Source of the DNA: Paracoccaceae bacterium | Lineage (GTDB): Bacteria > Pseudomonadota > Alphaproteobacteria > Rhodobacterales > Rhodobacteraceae | DNA length: 9,743 nt | Direction of reading: 5' to 3' | NCBI GenBank assembly: GCA_013214715.1 | Contig: JABSSB010000173.1 | Location: 1-9,743, forward strand | Part shown: positions 6,392 through 9,743 of the stretch, piece after piece | How positions within the stretch are numbered: the stretch's first letter is position 1 | How the letters are laid out: every line of letters starts with the position of its first letter | Program-made: the position numbers and the translations under genes | Notes under the pieces: model-generated | What the model saw: only the letters and a program-made list of their open reading frames with translations | Told to the model about the DNA's origin: nothing | The model's database searches: none

Positions 6392-7576
6392 ATGGCATTT
6401 CAGGTCACCACCGCTGCCACCCCGCGATTGCGCCTGATGATTCCGGCGCTGTCAGCGGCAAATTTTGTTGTGGGTTTGGGCACATTTGTCATCGTGGGGC
6501 TGATGCTCCCGATCAATGCAACGCATGATTTGACCCTGCAACAAGGCGGTGGGCTGATGACGGTCTTTGCGGTCGCCTTTGCCATCCTGTCCCCGGTTCT
6601 TGGGGCCGTTACGGGACGCGTCGACCGGCGGTTGCTTCTCTGTGGGGCGATGGGGCTCTTTGCGCTTGGCGCGATTGGCACGGCGTTGGCGCCTGAATAC
6701 CTCACGCTGTGCATCAGCCGCGTGATCGCCGCCGCCGGGGCTGCGGTCATCACGCCAGTATCGGCTTTGGTCGCGTCGCATCACAGCCCCGAACACATGA
6801 AGGGCCGCGCCTTGGCCGGCGTGATCATCGGCGTCACGCTGGCCCAGGTGGCGGGCGTGCCTGCAGCGGTTTGGCTGGGGCACGGTCTTGGCTGGCAGGC
6901 GGTGTTCTGGGGGGTTGCAGGGTTAAGCCTGCCGATCGCGCTGGCGCTGTGGTTGTCTGTGCCCGAAGGTCTGGATTTCGTGCGTGTTGGCCCGCAAGAC
7001 CTGTGGCGCGCCTTACGCAATGGGCGCCAGATGCTCGCCGTCAGTTTCACCATATTCTACGTTGGCGGGCTCTATATCGTTTACATCTATATTGCCAAAC
7101 TGCTCGAAGCAGAAATGGGCTGGGGACCGGACCGGCTGGTGCTGTTTCTGACGATGGCCGGGTTGGGGGCTGTGGCGGGCAATATCGCCGGTGGACTGAC
7201 CATTGACCGCATCGGCGCAACGCGGACGCTGGCGGGGCTATGCGCCATACAACTTCTGCTGTTGCCAGTGTTTTCCCTGCTGCCCATTCCGATGATCGGC
7301 ATGGCTGCGCTGGCCTTTGCTGCAGCGTCGATTGGCTGGGCAGCGGGGGCCGCGCAACAGGCACGGCTTCTGTCACTGGGCAAGCAGGCCGGGCAGGTTC
7401 TGATTTCACTGAATGCCGGCGCAGGATTCGTCGCCGCAGCCTATGGCGCCAGCCTTGGCGGCCTGGTTATCTCGGGCTTCGGGCCGGGTTGGTTGGGCTG
7501 GGCGGGGGCAGGTTCTGTCCTGCTGGCGGGCGCTTTGCTAGGCCTGTCGGCGCTTTGGCGAGAAAAACCTGCATGA
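6392..7576 (+). CDS. MFS transporter, AraJ/DHA1-like efflux permease
   Basis: A 394-aa inner-membrane protein with about 12 hydrophobic segments, the usual size for a drug:H+ antiporter type major facilitator. After TM2 comes the motif-A loop GAVTGRVDRR (71-80), and a degenerate second copy, GGLTIDRIGATR, appears in the C-terminal half. SPEHMKGRALAGVIIGVTLA and the later SLNAGAGFVAAAYGASLGG resemble the AraJ/arabinose efflux permease group (COG2814). The substrate cannot be predicted. I start at the ATG at 6392, since AAAGG lies 7 nt upstream and MAFQV leads into TM1; the frame extends to 6335 but without family likeness. Promoter elements are unclear. No terminator follows, so transcripts may read into infC. 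It has no obvious link to its neighbours. Confidence 0.92.
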   Translation: MAFQVTTAATPRLRLMIPALSAANFVVGLGTFVIVGLMLPINATHDLTLQQGGGLMTVFAVAFAILSPVLGAVTGRVDRRLLLCGAMGLFALGAIGTALAPEYLTLCISRVIAAAGAAVITPVSALVASHHSPEHMKGRALAGVIIGVTLAQVAGVPAAVWLGHGLGWQAVFWGVAGLSLPIALALWLSVPEGLDFVRVGPQDLWRALRNGRQMLAVSFTIFYVGGLYIVYIYIAKLLEAEMGWGPDRLVLFLTMAGLGAVAGNIAGGLTIDRIGATRTLAGLCAIQLLLLPVFSLLPIPMIGMAALAFAAASIGWAAGAAQQARLLSLGKQAGQVLISLNAGAGFVAAAYGASLGGLVISGFGPGWLGWAGAGSVLLAGALLGLSALWREKPA

Positions 7577-7614
7577 CCGCCCGGATTTACACGTGTTTCG
7601 CGGCTCAGTGCATC

Positions 7615-7643
7615 TTGAAAACCGCCGCCGGGGCGACTAATCT
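7615..7643 (+). promoter_or_regulatory. Candidate infC promoter
   Basis: TTGAAA (7615-7620, 5 of 6 to the sigma-70 -35) is followed by a 17-nt spacer and TAATCT (7638-7643, a weak -10). Transcription would begin near 7650, leaving a leader of about 30 nt before the infC ribosome binding site. Confidence 0.4.
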
Positions 7644-7666
7644 CCGACTTCGCAGATTGAACCATC

Positions 7667-7671
7667 AAGGA
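7667..7671 (+). promoter_or_regulatory. infC ribosome binding site that decides the ATA start
   Basis: AAGGA lies 8 nt before ATA at 7680, a normal distance. The nearer ATG at 7672 abuts the site with no spacer and hits a stop after three codons (ATG AAC CGA TAG). The downstream GTG at 7731 has no Shine-Dalgarno. ATA is therefore the best-placed start. Confidence 0.65.
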
Positions 7672-7679
7672 ATGAACCG

Positions 7680-8228
7680 ATAGCCCGCAGACCGCATAAC
7701 GCGCCCCCGCAACGAGACACCGGCCCGCGCGTGAATGATAAGATCCGAGCCCCCGAAATCCGCCTGATCGGCCCCGAAGGCCAAAATGTCGGCGTTGTCC
7801 ACCCGGCCAAGGCGCTTGCCATGGCCGAAGAGATCGGGCTGGACCTCGTGGAAATCTCGCCCAATGCCGCACCGCCGGTCTGCAAGATCATGGATTTCGG
7901 CAAGTTCAAATACGAACAGCAGAAACGCGAAAGCGAAGCGCGCAAGAAGCAGAAGGTGATCGAGGTCAAGGAAGTCAAATTCCGCCCCAACACCGACACG
8001 CATGATTACGACGTCAAGATGCGCAACGTGTTCAAATTCCTCGAAAACGGCGACAAGGTCAAAGTGACCCTGCGCTTCCGGGGTCGTGAAATGGCACACC
8101 AGAACCTTGGGCGCGAATTGCTCGAACGGGTGGCCGAAGACGTCAAAGAACTCGGCAAGATCGAAAACATGCCGAAAATGGAAGGCCGTCAGATGATCAT
8201 GATGATCGGCCCCCTGCCCCAGAAATAA
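7680..8228 (+). CDS. infC: Translation initiation factor IF-3, apparent ATA start
   Basis: IF-3 binds the 30S subunit, keeps it apart from 50S, and proofreads the start codon and initiator tRNA. Read from ATA the protein is 182 aa (E. coli, 180). The N-terminal domain opens ARRPHNAPPQRDTGPRVNDK, which I recognise as conserved in related alphaproteobacterial IF-3s. The family signature KIMDFGKFKYEQQK is at 69-82, and the basic linker RKKQK at 88-92. The C-terminal domain contains VTLRFRGREMAHQ and ends MIGPLPQK. Starting at GTG 7731 would remove 17 conserved residues and lacks a ribosome binding site. Rare starts on infC are known (AUU in E. coli), where IF-3 discriminates against its own message and so autoregulates; the same logic likely applies here. 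No rpmI or rplT follows; a strong terminator closes the unit. Confidence 0.93.
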   Translation: MARRPHNAPPQRDTGPRVNDKIRAPEIRLIGPEGQNVGVVHPAKALAMAEEIGLDLVEISPNAAPPVCKIMDFGKFKYEQQKRESEARKKQKVIEVKEVKFRPNTDTHDYDVKMRNVFKFLENGDKVKVTLRFRGREMAHQNLGRELLERVAEDVKELGKIENMPKMEGRQMIMMIGPLPQK

Positions 8229-8275
8229 CGATCGCGCGTTTGGTTGCGCCCCCGCGCCCCTGCGGGCGCTGATCG
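8229..8275 (+). repeat. Inverted repeats after the infC stop
   Basis: GCGCCC-CTGC-GGGCGC (8254-8269) is a perfect 6-bp GC hairpin, enclosed by CGATC (8229-8233) and GATCG (8271-8275). There is no T-tract, so it may be a 3'-end RNA-stabilising structure upstream of the true terminator. Confidence 0.35.
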
Positions 8276-8294
8276 CAGCCTGAAGCATCAGATC

Positions 8295-8333
8295 AGGGCT
8301 TGCCGTGTTTGGACCGGCAAGCCCTTTTCGTTT
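8295..8333 (+). terminator. Intrinsic terminator of infC
   Basis: GGGCTTGCCG (8296-8305) pairs perfectly with CGGCAAGCCC (8315-8324), extended by an A-T pair (8295/8325), around a 9-nt loop. TTTTCGTTT follows. This is a classic rho-independent terminator for plus-strand transcription. In the minus direction there is no T-run after the stem, so it serves infC rather than the convergent LysR gene. Confidence 0.9.
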
Positions 8334-8344
8334 GATCACTCCTG

Positions 8345-9217
8345 TCAGATCGCGGCGGCCTGTTGCAGCAGGCCCGCCAGAGCCTGCGCATGGCGGGTCG
8401 TGACGCTGCCCCGCGCCACGGCCAGCACCAATCTGCGCCGCAGCGGGTTGGGCGATGGCAGGACCACGACATCCTCTGTCCGATACCGCGCGACATCCGG
8501 CGCGGGCAACAGCGTAAAGCCCAACCCCGTCGATACACATTCCATGATCGCCTCAAGGTTATCGAGCACCACCGGATCGGATCGCCAGCCCGGTTTGTGG
8601 CGCGACATCTCGCCCGCAATCAGCTTCCCGATCCCGGTATCGGGCATGAAATGGAAAAACCGGTGATCCCGCATCAATCCGACAAGCCCTGCACCGGTCA
8701 ACGACGCATGGGCGGCAAAGACAAACGGGTCTTCGCGCAGAACAATCGCGCTCAGCTTGTCGGGAAGCCCGTCCGCATCGGTGACAATGGCCGCATCCAG
8801 CTGGCCGCTCAGCACCTTGGCCTGCAACGCCTTCGATAACCCGGTTTCCAGCGCAAAAGACGCCCCCGGCGCCCGCCGCTGGGCCTGATCCAGAAATCCC
8901 GGCAGCAACCGCACGGCCGCCGTGGTCACAAACCCGATCCGAAACTGCCCGACCAAAGCCTCGCCCGCGCGGCAGATCTCCAGCAGGCTCTGTTCGCGCT
9001 GCAAAAGCTCTGTGGCTTGCTCGACAATCGCGCGGCCCATCGGCGTCAGGCGCGGCGGCCGAACCGAGCGGTCAAACAGCGCAGCGCCCAGTTCGCTCTC
9101 AAGCGCTTTCATCTGCATCGACACGGCCGATAGCGTCATGTTCAACTGCTCGGCCGCCTTGGCAAAGGATCCCACTTTGGCAATCCACACCAGAGTTTTC
9201 AGGGATCGCGTTTGCAT
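8345..9217 (-). CDS. LysR-family transcriptional regulator
   Basis: A 290-aa DNA-binding regulator of the usual LTTR length. Residues 1-60 form the winged helix-turn-helix: LKTLVWIAKVGSFAKAAEQL, then LSAVSMQMKALESELGAALF and RPPRLTPMGRAI. The effector-binding domain starts near 90 with VGQFRIGFVTTAAVRLLP and includes LDAAIVTDA (about 139-147) and GLGFTLLPAPDVARY (about 232-246). Position 16 is glycine followed by SFAKAA, as usual for the family. The start ATG at 9217 has only a weak purine-rich GAAAG upstream. It is divergent from an acyl-CoA dehydrogenase gene with 96 nt between, the standard arrangement for an LTTR controlling the neighbouring operon and itself. Its inducer is unknown; an acyl-CoA or carboxylic acid intermediate would be a reasonable guess. 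Confidence 0.93.
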   Translation of the reverse strand: MQTRSLKTLVWIAKVGSFAKAAEQLNMTLSAVSMQMKALESELGAALFDRSVRPPRLTPMGRAIVEQATELLQREQSLLEICRAGEALVGQFRIGFVTTAAVRLLPGFLDQAQRRAPGASFALETGLSKALQAKVLSGQLDAAIVTDADGLPDKLSAIVLREDPFVFAAHASLTGAGLVGLMRDHRFFHFMPDTGIGKLIAGEMSRHKPGWRSDPVVLDNLEAIMECVSTGLGFTLLPAPDVARYRTEDVVVLPSPNPLRRRLVLAVARGSVTTRHAQALAGLLQQAAAI

Positions 9218-9222
9218 TTTCT

Positions 9223-9236
9223 TTCACATCATTGAA
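9223..9236. promoter_or_regulatory. Candidate LysR-type binding site
   Basis: TTCA-CATCAT-TGAA is a palindrome with the T-N11-A geometry of LTTR boxes, lying at the predicted transcription start of the LysR gene. A further TGTGAA at 9263-9268 forms an inverted pair with TTCACA at 9223-9228, 40 bp apart, about four helical turns. Confidence 0.35.
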
Positions 9237-9239
9237 GTT

Positions 9240-9268
9240 GTTATCCGTCTTTATTCGATTTCTGTGAA
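9240..9268 (-). promoter_or_regulatory. Candidate LysR-gene promoter
   Basis: On the minus strand, TTCACA (9268-9263, 5 of 6 to the -35) is followed by 17 nt and GATAAC (9245-9240, 4 of 6 to the -10). Transcription would start near 9233, giving a leader of about 15 nt. Confidence 0.45.
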
Positions 9269-9280
9269 GTGTGACAGCGC

Positions 9281-9286
9281 TATGAT
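9281..9286 (+). promoter_or_regulatory. Candidate -10 of the acyl-CoA dehydrogenase promoter
   Basis: TATGAT matches TATAAT at 5 of 6. No good -35 lies 16-18 nt upstream, which would fit a promoter needing an activator such as the divergent LysR protein. The start codon is 28 nt further on. Confidence 0.35.
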
Positions 9287-9313
9287 GGGGCAAATGACCA
9301 AAAGGGGGGCCTG

Positions 9314-9743
9314 ATGACCCATCCGCTTGTGACCGTCGCCCGCGCCTTTGCCCCACGCTTTGCAGACCGCGCCGCGACATGGGACCAGACACGCAGCTAT
9401 TGCTGGCCCAACATCGCTGACCTGACAGAGGCCGGGATCATGGGCATGTCGATCCCCCGCACCTATGGCGGACAGGGCGCGAGCTTTCTGGATGTCGCCA
9501 TGGTGGTTGAAGAGATCGCAAAGGCCTGCACATTGACGGCCCGTGTGGTGGTCGAAGCGAATATGGGCGCGATCAGCGCGGTCATGGCCTATGGCACGGA
9601 CGCACAAAAAGCGTTCTGCGCGACGCATGTTCTGGCCGGGGACAAGCCCGCGATCTGCATCACCGAACCCGAAGCCGGAAGCGCGGCCACCGATATGCGC
9701 ACAACCGCGCAACGGCGCGGCGGATCTTACATCCTTAATGGCA
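9314..9743 (+). CDS. Acyl-CoA dehydrogenase family protein (N-terminal 143 residues; runs off window)
   Basis: FAD-dependent enzyme that forms the alpha-beta double bond in an acyl-CoA, passing electrons to ETF; cytoplasmic. Only the N-terminal helical domain and the start of the middle beta domain are visible. Family marks are LTEAGIMGMSIPRTYGGQGA (about 37-56), VVEEIAKAC (about 64-72), and ICITEPEAGSAATDM (about 114-128), the flavin/substrate loop usually written TEPxAGSD; here the Asp is displaced (AGSAATD). The start has AAAAGGGGGG 4 nt before the ATG, and no other start fits. It is divergent from the LysR gene and probably begins a catabolic operon. The acyl substrate cannot be inferred, and the catalytic base lies beyond the window. 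Confidence 0.93.
   Translation, partial: MTHPLVTVARAFAPRFADRAATWDQTRSYCWPNIADLTEAGIMGMSIPRTYGGQGASFLDVAMVVEEIAKACTLTARVVVEANMGAISAVMAYGTDAQKAFCATHVLAGDKPAICITEPEAGSAATDMRTTAQRRGGSYILNG

Noticed and set aside
7731..7733. GTG as the infC start
   Set aside because: It lacks a Shine-Dalgarno and drops 17 residues that resemble the conserved IF-3 N-terminus of related bacteria.
7665..8540. 291-aa minus-strand frame across infC and its terminator
   Set aside because: It runs through infC and the intrinsic terminator; the long frame is an effect of codon bias in infC.
1..9743. Defence system, prophage, insertion sequence or CRISPR array
   Set aside because: No transposase, integrase, direct-repeat array, tRNA or other sign of mobile DNA; every gap is accounted for and under 160 nt.

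Overview
The window looks like chromosomal DNA of an alphaproteobacterium of the Rhodobacteraceae (Roseobacter group). The evidence is a high-GC sequence, a cysG-DUF2849-cysI-cysH-DUF934 cluster beside a Lrp-type regulator, and protein sequences (Fpr, IF-3) that read like that family. This placement rests on recognition, not on a database search.

Layout. At 1-165 (minus) is the 5' end of an Lrp/AsnC-family regulator that runs off the window. It is divergent from a tight five-gene assimilatory sulfate/sulfite reduction operon at 292-4842 (plus): cysG (siroheme synthase), a DUF2849 protein, cysI (siroheme [4Fe-4S] sulfite/nitrite reductase), cysH (Fe-S type APS reductase) and a DUF934 protein. 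Every junction in the operon overlaps by 1-11 nt, so translational coupling is likely. An AT-rich inverted repeat at 241-261, just upstream of cysG, is a candidate operator for the divergent regulator. After 86 nt holding a weak hairpin and an FNR/FixK-like box comes fpr (ferredoxin/flavodoxin-NADP+ reductase, 4929-5786). It converges on a minus-strand gene for a periplasmic cytochrome c' (5796-6233).

Next, on the plus strand, are an AraJ-like MFS efflux transporter (6392-7576) and infC (translation initiation factor IF-3). infC appears to start at a non-canonical ATA codon at 7680 and ends in a strong intrinsic terminator (8295-8333). A LysR-family regulator (8345-9217, minus) is divergent from an acyl-CoA dehydrogenase gene (9314 onward), which is cut by the window edge.

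How the genes work together. CysH reduces APS to sulfite, CysI reduces sulfite to sulfide, and CysG makes the siroheme that CysI needs. No CysJ-type flavoprotein is present, so electrons probably come from ferredoxin; the adjacent fpr is a plausible but unproven source. DUF2849 and DUF934 are conserved but uncharacterised partners, and neither contains a cysteine. No mobile element, CRISPR array, tRNA or rRNA was seen. All gaps between genes are under 160 nt. Most of the window is ordinary core metabolism; the points of interest are regulatory sites, the infC start and the two DUF proteins.
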